From positions 45,558 through 109,557 of the forward strand of contig NZ_FCOP01000003.1 in the NCBI RefSeq assembly GCF_900021175.1: DNA of 64,000 nt. Direction: 5' to 3'. The notes below the pieces were generated by a model. The model searched no databases and was not told the origin of the DNA. It worked only from the letters and a program-made list of their open reading frames with translations. This DNA comes from Pseudenterobacter timonensis (GTDB lineage: Bacteria > Pseudomonadota > Gammaproteobacteria > Enterobacterales > Enterobacteriaceae). Positions 1 to 9,104 of the stretch are shown piece after piece; positions within the stretch are counted from its first letter, which is position 1; each line of letters begins with the position of its first letter. Position numbers and translations under genes: made by a program.

Positions 1-39
1 CACAATCATTCCCAGCGCCATTGCGATAATTTTTTTCAT
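1..39 (-). CDS. 5' end of a minus-strand gene, possibly cdh (CDP-diacylglycerol pyrophosphatase)
   Basis: Only the first 13 codons lie in the window. They read MKKIIAMALGMIV, a lysine-tipped hydrophobic start typical of a signal anchor. An AGGGA ribosome binding site sits upstream of the ATG at 39. In E. coli the gene after sbp on this strand is cdh, whose product starts with a similar membrane anchor, so cdh is the natural guess. That guess rests on synteny and not on diagnostic residues, and any exported protein could start this way. Confidence 0.45.
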   Translation of the reverse strand, partial: MKKIIAMALGMIV

Positions 40-95
40 CACGCGTTCCCTGTTGTTCTTTGAGGGAAGAGCGTAACGCAAAATGATGACCAAAT

Positions 96-125
96 AAAAA
101 ACCCGGCGCATTCTTTACGCCGGGT
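96..125 (-). terminator. Rho-independent terminator of sbp
   Basis: Downstream of the sbp stop codon on the minus strand, an 8-bp GC-rich stem (101-108 paired with 118-125) is followed by a T-tract (the A-run 96-100 on the plus strand). Confidence 0.8.
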
Positions 126-140
126 AATTTTTGTGTGCTG

Positions 141-1130
141 TCAGCGCTTGCTGATCTGGTCGAAAGTACCGCCGTTAGAGAAGTGCTCTTTCTGCGCTTT
201 CGTCCAGCCGCCGAACGCTTCGTCAATCGTGAAGAGCTTCAGCTTCGGAAAGGCGTCCTCATATTTCTTCGCCACATCCGGGTTGCGCGGGCGGTAGTAG
301 TTTTTCGCCGCGATCTCCTGGCCTTCCGGCGAGTAGAGATACTTCAGGTAGGCCTCCGCCACCGCTTTGGTCTCTTTCTTCTCGACCACTTTATCCACGA
401 TGGAGACGGTCGGTTCCGCCAGGATAGATTCGCTCGGGGTCACGATCTCAAATTTATCTTTCCCCAGCTCGTGCGTGGCGAGCAGCGCTTCGTTTTCCCA
501 GGCGATCAGCACATCGCCAATTCCACGTTCAACAAAGGTGTTAGTGGCGCCACGCGCGCCGGAATCGAGCACTTCTACATTTTTGTACAGCGCTTTCACG
601 AAATCCTGCGCTTTTGCCCGATCGTTGTTGTTGTGGTGCAGGGCGTAGCCCCAGGCGGCAAGATAGTTCCAGCGCGCGCCGCCGGAGCTTTTCGGGTTCG
701 GGGTGATAACCGATACGCCCGGCTTAATCAGATCGTTCCAGTCATGGATCTGCTTCGGGTTGCCTTTACGCACCAGGAAAACAATGGTGGAGGTATAGGG
801 CGCAGAGTTATCCGGCAGGCGTTTGATCCAGTTTTTGTCGATCCGACCGCGTTGCGCGATTGCATCCACGTCATAGGCCAGCGCCAGCGTTACTACGTCA
901 GCCTCGATGCCGTTAATTACGGAGGTAGCCTGTTTCCCGGACCCGCCGTGAGACTGCCGGATAACCACGTTATCCCCCGTCTCCTGCTTCCAGTGTGCCG
1001 CAAAGGCTTTGTTGTACTGATCGTACAGTTCACGTGTCGGATCGTAAGACACGTTGAGAAGCTGAATATCCTTCGCCAGAACGCTGGTCGATGCCAGCAA
1101 TAACGTTAACCCCACGCCCCATTTATTCAT
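141..1130 (-). CDS. sbp: Periplasmic sulfate-binding protein Sbp
   Basis: This is the substrate-binding component that delivers sulfate to the CysTWA ABC importer for cysteine synthesis. The 329-residue product starts with a clear Sec signal peptide (cut near Ala19-Lys20). The mature N-terminus ([17 protein letters not shown]) and the [10 protein letters not shown] loop are those of the Sbp/CysP family. It is transcribed alone, has its own terminator, and lies between pfkA and a possible cdh as in E. coli. In other enterics it is controlled by CysB and sulfur limitation. I could not pick out a CysB site, because that motif is degenerate. Confidence 0.96.
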   Translation of the reverse strand: MNKWGVGLTLLLASTSVLAKDIQLLNVSYDPTRELYDQYNKAFAAHWKQETGDNVVIRQSHGGSGKQATSVINGIEADVVTLALAYDVDAIAQRGRIDKNWIKRLPDNSAPYTSTIVFLVRKGNPKQIHDWNDLIKPGVSVITPNPKSSGGARWNYLAAWGYALHHNNNDRAKAQDFVKALYKNVEVLDSGARGATNTFVERGIGDVLIAWENEALLATHELGKDKFEIVTPSESILAEPTVSIVDKVVEKKETKAVAEAYLKYLYSPEGQEIAAKNYYRPRNPDVAKKYEDAFPKLKLFTIDEAFGGWTKAQKEHFSNGGTFDQISKR

Positions 1131-1251
1131 CGCACGACTCGCTTTATATGTGTTTGATGAATGCAGCGTGCCAGAAAGCTAACCAATGATTAAAGAATAA
1201 AAAAAGATTGGCTATAACGTGGGGGAATAAAAAGCAGACATTGTGCGCAAA

Positions 1252-1376
1252 AAAGCCGGGAGGCGGCTACGCCTTACCCGGCCTATGGGAGCTGTACTGA
1301 CTGACGTCTGTTGACCGGTGGCGCTACGCTTACCGGGCCTACAAATGCACGATTCGCAGGCAAGCCACCCGGCGTA
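1252..1376. repeat. REP/BIME cluster between pfkA and sbp
   Basis: Two REP units (1254-1286 and 1314-1342) carry the usual gccggg...ggcggc...cgccttacccggccta core. A partial third copy sits at 1361-1376, just after the pfkA stop. Such elements often stabilise upstream mRNA 3' ends, here that of pfkA. The rest of the interval up to the sbp start is AT-rich and should contain the sbp promoter, which I could not assign. Confidence 0.8.
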
Positions 1377-1386
1377 ATACAGACTA

Positions 1387-2349
1387 TCAGTAGAGTTTTT
1401 TCGCGCAGTCCAGCCAGTCGCTTTTGAACGGACGCTTCATGTTGTCAATCGCGTCGATGATATCGTGGTGTACCAGTTTTTCGTTCTGGATGCCGACGCA
1501 GCGGCCACTGTAGCCTTCCAGCAGCTTCTCAATGGCATACGCCCCCATACGGGAGGCCAGAATACGATCGTAAGGGCATGGAGAACCCCCGCGCTGGATG
1601 TGGCCCAGAACGGTCGCACGCGTTTCACGTTTGGTTTCCGTTTCAATATACTTCGCCAGCTCGTCCACGTCGCAGATATGCTCTGTGATCGCCACGATAG
1701 CGTGTTTCTTCCCTTTCGCGATACCGGCTTTGATCTCCGCAACCAGATCTTCGCGGTTAAATTCCACTTCCGGCACCACGACAAATTCACAGCCGCCCGC
1801 GATAGAAGCTGCCAGGGTCAGATCGCCGCAGTAGCGTCCCATCACTTCAACGATAGAGATACGCTGGTGGGAAGAGGAGGTGTCACGCAGGCGGTCAATC
1901 GCTTCAACAACGGTGCCCAGCGCGGTGAAGAAACCGATGGTGTAGTCGGTGCCTTTGATGTCATTGTCGATGGTGCCCGGCAGGCCGATGCACGGGAAGC
2001 CCGCTTCAGAGAGGCGTTTCGCACCCATGTAGGAGCCGTCGCCGCCGATAACAACCAGCGCATCAATGCCGCGCTTTTTCATGTTATCCATTGCCACCTG
2101 GCGGATATGCTCTTCGCGGAACTCAGGGAAGCGCGCAGAGCCGAGGAAGGTGCCGCCGCGGTTGATCATGTCGGAAACGCTGTAACGGTCGAGCTGCACC
2201 ATACGATCTTCATACAGACCGAGGTAGCCATCATAAATACCAAACACTTCCAGACCTTCCGTCAGCGCTGCACGCACGACACCACGGATTGCTGCGTTCA
2301 TGCCTGGCGCATCACCGCCGCTTGTCAACACACCGATTTTCTTAATCAT
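1387..2349 (-). CDS. pfkA: 6-phosphofructokinase I
   Basis: The enzyme phosphorylates fructose 6-phosphate to the 1,6-bisphosphate with ATP, the committed step of glycolysis. It acts in the cytosol as a tetramer under ADP/PEP control. The 320-residue length is standard. Visible motifs are GGDAPGMN (11-18), the nucleotide loop GGDGSYMGA (102-110) and the catalytic TIDND (126-130). It is preceded by a Cra-like operator, so repression by Cra is likely as in E. coli. The gene is followed by REP units and no strong terminator hairpin was seen. Confidence 0.98.
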   Translation of the reverse strand: MIKKIGVLTSGGDAPGMNAAIRGVVRAALTEGLEVFGIYDGYLGLYEDRMVQLDRYSVSDMINRGGTFLGSARFPEFREEHIRQVAMDNMKKRGIDALVVIGGDGSYMGAKRLSEAGFPCIGLPGTIDNDIKGTDYTIGFFTALGTVVEAIDRLRDTSSSHQRISIVEVMGRYCGDLTLAASIAGGCEFVVVPEVEFNREDLVAEIKAGIAKGKKHAIVAITEHICDVDELAKYIETETKRETRATVLGHIQRGGSPCPYDRILASRMGAYAIEKLLEGYSGRCVGIQNEKLVHHDIIDAIDNMKRPFKSDWLDCAKKLY

Positions 2350-2447
2350 GACTACCTCTGAACTTAGGAATGCAAAAATGAAATCTGTTGCCGGAAGAGA
2401 TCAGTTCGACCAACGTAATGGTGCAAATAATATATCAATCGCCTCCA

Positions 2448-2463
2448 GCTGAATTGATTCAGG
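2448..2463. promoter_or_regulatory. Cra (FruR) operator-like palindrome upstream of pfkA
   Basis: GCTGAATTGATTCAGG closely matches the imperfect palindrome recognised by Cra (GCTGAAnCGnTTCA type) and lies about 100 bp upstream of the pfkA start. Repression of pfkA by Cra is established in E. coli. Occupancy here is inferred. Confidence 0.7.
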
Positions 2464-2515
2464 TCAGACCCTATGGCGGTAATTTATACACTAAATGCTG
2501 GCCTGGCTCACTTTT

Positions 2516-3430
2516 TTACAACGAATGGCGCAGCTCATCTGGCCGTTTATCGTCCGTGGGCACGACCGAGCAGGGGTCCTGGTGAATAATCACATCCGAC
2601 CCCGGGAAACGCCGTAAAATCGCCTGCTCCACCTGTTCGGCAACGAGATGCGCCTGAACGAGCGGGAGGTTGTCTTCCATTTCTAAATGAATCTGTATGA
2701 AGCGGGTCGGCCCTGACTGCCGCGTGCGTAGATCGTGTGCGCCGTTGACCCCAGGCCAGGAGGACACGATAGTAAAGATTTCCTGCCGTTCCGTATCGGG
2801 AAGCGCGCGGTCCAGAAGCGACTGCACAGCGTCATAACCCATACGTAACGCGCTATACAAAATATAGATCCCGATGCCTAACGCAAAGAGCGCATCGGCG
2901 CGATGCCATCCATACCAGGCCAGACCGAGCGCAATCAGAATCGCACTATTCATCATAACATCAGACTGATAATGAAGCATATCCGCCCGCACCGCCTGGC
3001 TTTGCGTTTTACGGACAACCCAGCGCTGGAACGTTACAAGAATTAATGTACTTATAAGCGCCACAATGGTCACGATAACGCCGACCTCGGGATCGCGCAT
3101 CGGCGTCGGGGTTATCAGATGCTGAATGCCGGTTAAGAAGAGAAACAGCGCCGACCCGGAGATAAACATACTTTGCGCCAGCGCTGCCAGCGACTCCGCT
3201 TTGCCATGGCCGAAGGTGTGCTCCTCATCGGCGGGCTGGAGGGAGTAGCGCACCACCAGCAGGTTAGTTAGCGACGCGGCGATATCCACCAGCGAATCGA
3301 CAAGCGCCGCCAGAATACTGACCGAGCCGGTATACCACCATGCAAAAATCTTTATCAACAGTAGCGATGTTGCCATGACTGTCGCTGCAATCGCCGCCCG
3401 GCTCACCAGCCGCCCATAGGTTTGATTCAT
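2516..3430 (-). CDS. fieF: Cation-efflux pump FieF (Fe2+/Zn2+ : H+ antiporter)
   Basis: This cation diffusion facilitator exports Fe2+, Zn2+ and Cd2+ across the inner membrane in exchange for protons. It has six predicted membrane helices. The metal-site residues are visible: DSLVD (Asp45 and Asp49), [10 protein letters not shown] with two histidines, and HYQSD in helix five. A cytoplasmic C-terminal domain begins near [10 protein letters not shown] chose the ATG at 3430 (304 residues), which has AGGAGT seven bases upstream. A GTG two codons further upstream is less likely. The C-terminus differs from E. coli in its last residues. It lies between pfkA and cpxP as in E. coli. Confidence 0.95.
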   Translation of the reverse strand: MNQTYGRLVSRAAIAATVMATSLLLIKIFAWWYTGSVSILAALVDSLVDIAASLTNLLVVRYSLQPADEEHTFGHGKAESLAALAQSMFISGSALFLFLTGIQHLITPTPMRDPEVGVIVTIVALISTLILVTFQRWVVRKTQSQAVRADMLHYQSDVMMNSAILIALGLAWYGWHRADALFALGIGIYILYSALRMGYDAVQSLLDRALPDTERQEIFTIVSSWPGVNGAHDLRTRQSGPTRFIQIHLEMEDNLPLVQAHLVAEQVEQAILRRFPGSDVIIHQDPCSVVPTDDKRPDELRHSL

Positions 3431-3519
3431 AAACACTCCTGTCCTGCAATGCGGCTAGTATAACGGATGCGCAGACGGAGAAAGGATGAATAAAGGGTTA
3501 ACAGGGGTGAATGCCGGGC

Positions 3520-3577
3520 AAAAAAAACCCCCACGTCATGTGGGGGAAGACAGGGATGGTGTCTATGGCAAGGAAAA
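3520..3577 (-). ncRNA. cpxQ: CpxQ small RNA (processed 3' end of cpxP mRNA, including its terminator)
   Basis: In E. coli and Salmonella, RNase E cleavage of the cpxP mRNA releases a roughly 60-nt Hfq-bound RNA that represses inner-membrane and periplasmic protein mRNAs under envelope stress. The segment after the cpxP stop starts with TTTTCCTTGCC, continues with the conserved single-stranded seed and ends in a CCCCCACATGACGTGGGGG hairpin with an eight-base T-tract. To my recollection this is almost unchanged from the Salmonella RNA. The hairpin also terminates cpxP. The 5' end is placed by similarity, not by data. Confidence 0.85.
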
Positions 3578-3582
3578 CAGGG

Positions 3583-4083
3583 TTACTGGTTACTACGGGT
3601 ACTGCTACTAAAAAGCTTCGTATCTGAGCTTTGCTGCATCCGTGCAACCTCACGCAACTGTTCCATTCGCTGCTGATGTTTCTGGTTCAAAACCGCCTGC
3701 TGCTCCGGTGTGAGGAGGTGGTACATCTGGTTACGCACCCGGGCCATTTCGACCTGGCGGGTCACCTGCTCCTGCGCCATCTTCTCTGCCTGAGCGCGCA
3801 CGGCGTTTTCGTCAAAATTTTCTGCGGTGACAAGGCGATGCATTGTCTCCATTTCGCTAACATTAACAGGGGACTGATCGTGCCGTGCCCTCTGCATCAG
3901 ATCTCGCATCTGTTGACGCTGATGTTCGGTTAAACTTATGCCTTCAAACATGTGGCTCTGGCTGCCGCGCTGCGCGATCCCCTCCATCGGAGGTTCGTTA
4001 TCGCCGGTGATGCCTCCAGCAGCCTGGCTAAACGCACTGAACGCCAGTGTTGAGGCCATGACGGCAGCGGTAACTTTGCGCAT
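3583..4083 (-). CDS. cpxP: Periplasmic Cpx pathway modulator CpxP
   Basis: This periplasmic adaptor-chaperone dampens the sensor kinase CpxA and delivers misfolded pilins to DegP. The 166-residue product has a signal peptide ending near SQAAGG. It carries the helical-hairpin LTxxQ motifs of the Spy/CpxP family, [10 protein letters not shown] and [10 protein letters not shown]. The ATG at 4083 is preferred over a GTG one codon upstream because GGGAG is better spaced and the length then equals that of E. coli CpxP. It is divergent from cpxRA across a shared regulatory region, and its 3' end yields CpxQ. Confidence 0.95.
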   Translation of the reverse strand: MRKVTAAVMASTLAFSAFSQAAGGITGDNEPPMEGIAQRGSQSHMFEGISLTEHQRQQMRDLMQRARHDQSPVNVSEMETMHRLVTAENFDENAVRAQAEKMAQEQVTRQVEMARVRNQMYHLLTPEQQAVLNQKHQQRMEQLREVARMQQSSDTKLFSSSTRSNQ

Positions 4084-4163
4084 CACTTGCTCCCAAAATC
4101 TTTCGTGTCGCGATTCAACGAGAGCCAGTCTACGATTCGGGCTGCAAACATGCGTCAGGGGGT

Positions 4164-4178
4164 GTAAAACAACGTAAA
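4164..4178. promoter_or_regulatory. Perfect CpxR box in the cpxP/cpxRA intergenic region
   Basis: GTAAA-ACAAC-GTAAA matches the CpxR~P consensus GTAAA-N5-GTAAA exactly. It lies about 80 bp upstream of cpxP and 56 bp upstream of cpxR, so it can serve both divergent transcripts, as in E. coli. Confidence 0.9.
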
Positions 4179-4233
4179 GTCATGGATTAGCGCGCTTCGA
4201 TGACGTAATTTTTGCCTCGGAGGTATTTAAACA

Positions 4234-4932
4234 ATGAATAAAATACTGTTAGTTGATGATGACCGCGAGCTCACATCGCTTTTAAAAGAGCTGCTTGATA
4301 TGGAAGGTTTTAACGTGCTGGTTGCCCATGATGGCGAGCAGGCGCTGGCCCTTCTTGACGACAGCATCGATTTGCTTTTGCTTGACGTGATGATGCCGAA
4401 GAAAAACGGTATTGATACGCTGAAAGAGTTGCGCCAGACACACCAGACTCCCGTTATCATGCTCACCGCCCGCGGCAGCGAGCTGGACCGCGTCCTCGGC
4501 CTTGAACTGGGCGCCGATGACTATCTTCCTAAACCCTTTAACGACCGCGAACTGGTCGCCCGTATCCGTGCCATTCTGCGTCGTTCCCACTGGAGCGAGC
4601 AGCAGCAGACTACCGACAACAGCTCCCCTACGCTGGAAGTGGACGCCCTGAGCCTCAATCCGGGCCGCCAGGAGGCGAGTTTCGACGGCCAGGCGCTGGA
4701 GCTGACCGGCACAGAGTTCACCCTGCTCTATCTGCTGGCGCAGCATCTTGGTCAGGTAGTGTCACGTGAACATCTGAGCCAGGAGGTGCTGGGCAAGCGC
4801 CTTACGCCGTTCGATCGCGCCATCGATATGCACATCTCTAACCTGCGCCGCAAGCTGCCGGAGCGCAAGGATGGCCACCCCTGGTTTAAAACGTTACGTG
4901 GCCGCGGCTATCTGATGGTTTCGGCTTCATGA
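4234..4932 (+). CDS. cpxR: Response regulator CpxR
   Basis: This is the OmpR-family transcription factor of the Cpx envelope-stress response. The receiver domain spans residues 1 to about 115, with the acidic pocket VDDD (7-10), phosphoacceptor Asp51 in LLLLDVMMP, and the conserved lysine in YLPKPF. A winged-helix DNA-binding domain follows (about 135-230), ending in the typical TLRGRGYLM. GGAGG lies upstream of the ATG. The stop overlaps the cpxA start by 4 bp, which implies translational coupling. Confidence 0.98.
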   Translation: MNKILLVDDDRELTSLLKELLDMEGFNVLVAHDGEQALALLDDSIDLLLLDVMMPKKNGIDTLKELRQTHQTPVIMLTARGSELDRVLGLELGADDYLPKPFNDRELVARIRAILRRSHWSEQQQTTDNSSPTLEVDALSLNPGRQEASFDGQALELTGTEFTLLYLLAQHLGQVVSREHLSQEVLGKRLTPFDRAIDMHISNLRRKLPERKDGHPWFKTLRGRGYLMVSAS

Positions 4933-6302
4933 TAGGAAGTTTAACCGCCCGTATTTTTGCCATCTTCTGGCTTACGCTGGCACTGGTATTAATGCTGGTT
5001 CTGATGCTGCCCAAGCTCGATTCGCGCCAGATGACGGAGCTGCTTGATAGCGAGCAGCGTCAGGGGGTGATGATCGAGCAGCACGTTGAAGCGGAGCTGG
5101 CAAACGATCCGCCTAACGATTTGATGTGGTGGCGGCGGCTGTTTCGCGCCATCGACAAATGGGCGCCGCCGGGGCAACGTCTGCTGCTGGTAACCAGCGA
5201 AGGGCGCGTGATCGGGGCGGAACGCAGTGAAATGCAGATCATCCGCAACTTTATCGGCCAGGCCGATAATGCCGATCATCCGCAGAAGAAAAAATATGGT
5301 CGGGTAGAGATGGTAGGGCCATTTTCCGTCAGGGATGGGGAAGATAATTACCAGCTCTATCTGATTCGGCCGGCCAGCAGTTCCCAGTCTGACTTTATCA
5401 ACCTGCTGTTCGACCGGCCTCTGCTGCTGTTGATTGTGACCATGCTGGTCAGCGCGCCGCTGCTGCTGTGGCTCGCCTGGAGCCTGGCGAAGCCGGCGCG
5501 TAAGTTAAAAAACGCGGCGGACGAGGTGGCGCAAGGCAACCTGCGTCAGCACCCGGAACTGGAAGCGGGGCCGCAGGAGTTCCTGGCGGCGGGCGCCAGC
5601 TTTAACCAGATGGTGTCGGCGCTGGAAAGAATGATGACCGCTCAGCAACGGCTGCTTTCCGACATCTCCCACGAGCTGCGTACGCCGCTCACCCGCTTAC
5701 AGCTCGGCACTGCCCTGCTGCGCCGCCGTAGCGGGGAGAGTAAGGAGCTGGAGCGTATCGAAACCGAGGCACAGCGTCTGGACAGCATGATTAACGACCT
5801 GCTGGTGATGTCGCGCAACCAGCAGAAAAACGCGCTGGTCAGCGAGACGATGAAAGCCAACCAGCTCTGGGGCGAGGTACTTGACAACGCCGCGTTCGAA
5901 GCCGAACAGATGGGCAAGTCGTTTACCGTTAACTTCCCGCCAGGGCCGTGGCCGCTGTACGGTAACCCTAACGCGCTGGAGAGCGCGCTGGAGAATATCG
6001 TACGTAACGCCCTGCGCTATTCACATACGAAGATTGAAGTGGCGTTTTCGGTGGATAAAGAGGGGGTAACCATCAACGTGGATGACGATGGTCCTGGCGT
6101 CAGCCCGGAAGATCGGGAACAGATTTTCCGCCCCTTCTACCGTACCGATGAGGCCCGCGACCGCGAGTCCGGCGGCACGGGGCTGGGGCTGGCGATTGTT
6201 GAAACCGCTATCCAGCAGCATCGTGGCTGGGTGAAAGCGGATGACAGCCCGCTCGGCGGACTGCGGTTAACCATCTGGCTGCCGTTGTATAAGCGTTCTT
6301 AG
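4929..6302 (+). CDS. cpxA: Sensor histidine kinase CpxA
   Basis: This inner-membrane kinase/phosphatase senses envelope protein misfolding and phosphorylates CpxR. Two membrane helices (about 8-29 and 164-186) flank a periplasmic sensor domain. They are followed by HAMP, a DHp domain with His248 in SHELRTPLTRL, and an ATPase domain with the N box (ENIVRNALRYS), the G1 box (VDDDGPGV) and the G2 box (GGTGLGLAI). The 457-residue length equals that of E. coli CpxA. It overlaps cpxR by 4 bp and is followed by REP units rather than a clear terminator. Confidence 0.98.
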   Translation: MIGSLTARIFAIFWLTLALVLMLVLMLPKLDSRQMTELLDSEQRQGVMIEQHVEAELANDPPNDLMWWRRLFRAIDKWAPPGQRLLLVTSEGRVIGAERSEMQIIRNFIGQADNADHPQKKKYGRVEMVGPFSVRDGEDNYQLYLIRPASSSQSDFINLLFDRPLLLLIVTMLVSAPLLLWLAWSLAKPARKLKNAADEVAQGNLRQHPELEAGPQEFLAAGASFNQMVSALERMMTAQQRLLSDISHELRTPLTRLQLGTALLRRRSGESKELERIETEAQRLDSMINDLLVMSRNQQKNALVSETMKANQLWGEVLDNAAFEAEQMGKSFTVNFPPGPWPLYGNPNALESALENIVRNALRYSHTKIEVAFSVDKEGVTINVDDDGPGVSPEDREQIFRPFYRTDEARDRESGGTGLGLAIVETAIQQHRGWVKADDSPLGGLRLTIWLPLYKRS

Positions 6303-6322
6303 TTTTCCTCTGGCAACGTATT

Positions 6323-6408
6323 GTAGGCCCGGTAAGCGCAGCGCCACCGGGCAATAACAGGCGCAGAGGCAAAAAAGCCGGGTGGCGGCTTCGCCTTACC
6401 CGGCCTAC
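6323..6408. repeat. BIME (two REP units) between cpxA and yiiM
   Basis: A REP at 6323-6352 and an inverted REP at 6377-6408 share the core gccgggtggcggc...ttacccggcctac. They lie between convergent cpxA and yiiM and probably form the 3' boundary of both transcripts. Confidence 0.8.
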
Positions 6409-6421
6409 TTTCTACGGAGGT

Positions 6422-7096
6422 CTACTTTCCCCACAATCTCCGCGAACTGCTCTCGATCTTCCCGCTTATCCGCCGCTTCTGCATCGTTCTGGTCCAGCTG
6501 GTAGATAATCCTGCCGCCGAGAGCAGGCGGTGATACTGTTCATCGTCGAACGGCATATGCCAGGCAATTGCACAGGCCTCGTATACCGACACCTCACTCA
6601 AGCGCGAAGCCAGCTCAAGCGGCGCATCCGCCGAAACCTGTCCCGCCTGCACAACGCGATACAGCCAGCCGGTTTTACCCGCGTTTTGCAACTGGGCCGA
6701 CATATCCTGAATACCAAAATGGTAGTTAAGCTTGAAGCACGGCGAGCGCGGCTGGGTGACCTGAATCAGAGCATCGCCCCAGCGGTATATATCGCCAATA
6801 AAGACGTTCTTCTCCGTCAGCCCTTCCGTTGAGAGATTTTCGCCAAACGCGGGGGCGACGAAGAGGTCCGCCTGTTCAGGAAATTCGGTTTTCCAGTGCT
6901 GATAGTGTTCCCGCGGATAGTGGCAGAGCGCGCGATCCGGCCCACCGTGGATCTTCTTCTCGGCCTGCTCATCTCCCACCAGCCTCCGCCCGGTCAGCGT
7001 CAGTTCTCCATCTACCTGAACTTTAGCGATAGCGCTTGGACGGCTGCCGTCGTAATCCCTTACTTTGCCTGTGAAAACGTTAACCGGATAGTGCAT
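6422..7096 (-). CDS. yiiM: MOSC-domain molybdenum cofactor-dependent protein YiiM
   Basis: YiiM binds molybdenum cofactor and in E. coli takes part, alongside YcbX, in detoxifying N-hydroxylated bases such as 6-hydroxylaminopurine. The 224-residue product carries the MOSC features AEKKIHGGPDRALCHYPREHY, FGENLSTEGL and the cysteine motif QPRSPCFKLNYHF. A C-terminal helical domain (SRRLWGK end) follows, as in the E. coli protein. It lies downstream of sodA on the same strand but is separated from it by the sodA terminator. Confidence 0.93.
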   Translation of the reverse strand: MHYPVNVFTGKVRDYDGSRPSAIAKVQVDGELTLTGRRLVGDEQAEKKIHGGPDRALCHYPREHYQHWKTEFPEQADLFVAPAFGENLSTEGLTEKNVFIGDIYRWGDALIQVTQPRSPCFKLNYHFGIQDMSAQLQNAGKTGWLYRVVQAGQVSADAPLELASRLSEVSVYEACAIAWHMPFDDEQYHRLLSAAGLSTSWTRTMQKRRISGKIESSSRRLWGK

Positions 7097-7114
7097 TCCG
7101 ACTCCCTCAGATAC

Positions 7115-7140
7115 AAAAAAAGCGAGTCATCAGACTCGCT
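7115..7140 (-). terminator. Rho-independent terminator of sodA
   Basis: The stem agcgagtc/gactcgct (7121-7128 with 7133-7140) is followed on the minus strand by a T-tract (A-run 7115-7120). It lies just after the sodA stop. Confidence 0.85.
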
Positions 7141-7162
7141 TCTCACAGGCGTCAATGCAACC

Positions 7163-7783
7163 TTATTTTTTCGCTGCGAAACGCGCCGCGGCTTCGTCCC
7201 AGTTCACCACGTTCCAGAACTCTTTGATGTAGTCCGGGCGGCGGTTCTGGAATTTCAGGTAGTAAGCGTGTTCCCAGACGTCCAGGCCCAGGATTGGGAA
7301 GCCGGATGCGCCAGAGATCGCTTCACCCATCAGCGGGGAGTCCTGGTTCGCAGTGGAGACGACAGCCAGTTTGTCATCTTTCAGTACCAGCCACGCCCAG
7401 CCGGAACCGAAGCGGGTCGCTGCCGCTTTCTCAAACTCTTCCTTAAATTTCTCAACAGAGCCGAAGTCGCGCTCGATGGCGGCTTTCAGATCGCCCTGCA
7501 GCGTGGTGCCTTTTTTCAGGCCTTTCCAGAACAGGCTGTGGTTAGCGTGGCCGCCCGCGTTGTTGCGCAGTACGGTTTTCTTATCCGCCGGAACCTGGTC
7601 CAGTTTGGTGATCAACTCTTCAACCGGCAGGTTAGCCAGTTCCGGCAGGCTTTCCAGCGCCGCGTTCGCGTTGTTCACATAAGTCTGGTGGTGTTTGGTG
7701 TGATGGATTTCCATCGTCTGCTTGTCGAAATGCGGTTCCAGTGCGTCATAGGCATACGGCAGGGATGGCAGTGTGTAACTCAT
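7163..7783 (-). CDS. sodA: Manganese superoxide dismutase
   Basis: This cytosolic enzyme disproportionates superoxide to oxygen and hydrogen peroxide. The start is the ATG at 7783 (206 residues, [19 protein letters not shown]), which has GGAGAGG upstream. The in-frame ATG four codons earlier lies inside that ribosome binding site. Metal ligands are visible as His27, His82 and the Asp and His in LDVWEHAYY. The neighbouring GNRRPDY and DEAAARF segments are standard for MnSOD. The promoter carries a Fur-box-like element, which suggests iron repression. Confidence 0.98.
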   Translation of the reverse strand: MSYTLPSLPYAYDALEPHFDKQTMEIHHTKHHQTYVNNANAALESLPELANLPVEELITKLDQVPADKKTVLRNNAGGHANHSLFWKGLKKGTTLQGDLKAAIERDFGSVEKFKEEFEKAAATRFGSGWAWLVLKDDKLAVVSTANQDSPLMGEAISGASGFPILGLDVWEHAYYLKFQNRRPDYIKEFWNVVNWDEAAARFAAKK

Positions 7784-7841
7784 AATCCTCTCCATTAGTG
7801 TCGGGCGGCACAGCTGTTAATGCCGCGTAAGCATTCGGTTC

Positions 7842-7881
7842 ATTATAGTTAATTAAATGATATTGAAAATGATTATCAATG
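7842..7881 (-). promoter_or_regulatory. sodA promoter with Fur-box-like operator
   Basis: On the minus strand, TGATAATCATTTTCAATATCA (read in two parts around 7857-7877) matches the 19-bp Fur palindrome at most positions. It is followed by a TATAAT -10 element (7842-7847). As I recall it, the arrangement is essentially that of the E. coli sodA promoter, where Fur and ArcA repress and SoxS activates. SoxS and ArcA sites were not resolved. Confidence 0.8.
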
Positions 7882-7923
7882 CCGCACTTTTTATACGGTT
7901 ATTTGAGTGTAGACCATTGCCAA

Positions 7924-7945
7924 AAATGTGATGCCAGACACAGGA
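7924..7945. promoter_or_regulatory. Candidate CRP site upstream of rhaT
   Basis: TGTGA-tgccag-ACACA (7927-7942) matches nine of ten core positions of the CRP consensus TGTGA-N6-TCACA. It lies about 130 bp upstream of the rhaT start, in the interval where E. coli rhaT is activated by CRP and RhaS. RhaS half-sites were not assigned here. Confidence 0.5.
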
Positions 7946-8069
7946 TTAAGGCGCTTATTGCCACGCGCTGACGAAGGACGGCAACCCTCCGAAGGTTCAG
8001 ATAGCGCTTAATTTTTACACTCATTAAGCCGGGGGAACACCGGCTTATAAAAACGATGAGGATGTAAAA

Positions 8070-9104
8070 ATGAATCATGCGATTACGATGGGTATTTTCT
8101 GGCATTTGATAGGCGCGGCCAGTGCAGCCTGTTTCTATGCTCCCTTTAAAAAGGTCAGACACTGGTCATGGGAAACGATGTGGTCGGTTGGCGGCACCGT
8201 CTCCTGGCTGATTTTGCCCTGGACCATCAGCGCCATACTGCTGCCCGATTTCTGGGGCTACTTCTCCTCCTTCAATATCTCCACTCTGCTGCCGGTCTTT
8301 CTGTTTGGCGCCATGTGGGGCATCGGTAATATCAACTACGGCCTGACCATGCGTTATCTCGGCATGTCGATGGGGATCGGTATCGCTATCGGCATTACGC
8401 TGATCGTCGGTACGCTGATGACGCCGATTCTTAACGGCAATTTTGATGTGCTGATTAACACCACCGGCGGGCGGATGACCCTGCTCGGCGTGGCGGTTGC
8501 GGTGGTGGGCGTCGGTATCGTCACCCGCGCAGGCCAGCTTAAAGAGCGAAAAATGGGCATTCAGGCCGAGGAGTTTAACCTCCGGAAAGGGCTGCTGCTG
8601 GCGGTGATGTGCGGCATCTTCTCCGCGGGTATGTCGTTTGCCATGAACGCCGCGAAACCGATGCATGAAGCCGCCGCCGCGCTGGGCGTCGACCCGCTTT
8701 ACGTGGCGCTGCCAAGCTATGTGGTGATCATGGGCGGCGGCGCGCTGGTGAACCTCGGCTTCTGCTTTATTCGTCTGGCAAAAGTGAAGAACCTGTCGGT
8801 AAAAGCGGACTTCTCGCTGGCAAAACCGCTTATCATTACCAACGTGCTCCTCTCGGCGCTGGGCGGCCTGATGTGGTACCTGCAGTTCTTCTTCTACGCC
8901 TGGGGCCACGCCCGCATTCCGGCGCAGTATGACTACATGAGCTGGATGCTGCATATGAGCTTCTATGTTCTCTGCGGCGGACTGGTCGGGCTGGTGCTGA
9001 AGGAGTGGAAAAACGCCGGACGTCGGCCGGTGAGCGTATTGAGCCTCGGCTGCGTGGTGATTATTATCGCCGCCAACATCGTCGGCCTTGGCATGGCGAG
9101 CTGA
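8070..9104 (+). CDS. rhaT: L-rhamnose:H+ symporter RhaT
   Basis: This inner-membrane permease imports L-rhamnose and L-lyxose with protons. The 344-residue protein has about ten hydrophobic helices. The N-terminus ([21 protein letters not shown]) and the segments [14 protein letters not shown] and [21 protein letters not shown] are those of the dedicated RhaT family. Its TGA stop is directly adjacent to the stop of convergent rhaR, with no spacer and no obvious terminator. The locus also has a rhamnose-type ABC importer, so rhamnose uptake appears doubled. Confidence 0.97.
   Translation: MNHAITMGIFWHLIGAASAACFYAPFKKVRHWSWETMWSVGGTVSWLILPWTISAILLPDFWGYFSSFNISTLLPVFLFGAMWGIGNINYGLTMRYLGMSMGIGIAIGITLIVGTLMTPILNGNFDVLINTTGGRMTLLGVAVAVVGVGIVTRAGQLKERKMGIQAEEFNLRKGLLLAVMCGIFSAGMSFAMNAAKPMHEAAAALGVDPLYVALPSYVVIMGGGALVNLGFCFIRLAKVKNLSVKADFSLAKPLIITNVLLSALGGLMWYLQFFFYAWGHARIPAQYDYMSWMLHMSFYVLCGGLVGLVLKEWKNAGRRPVSVLSLGCVVIIIAANIVGLGMAS

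Noticed and set aside
8166..8954. Long histidine/arginine-rich open frames antisense to rhaT, fucO, rafA, polA and others
   Set aside because: They are antisense shadows of GC-rich coding regions with biased composition, no ribosome binding sites and no family resemblance.
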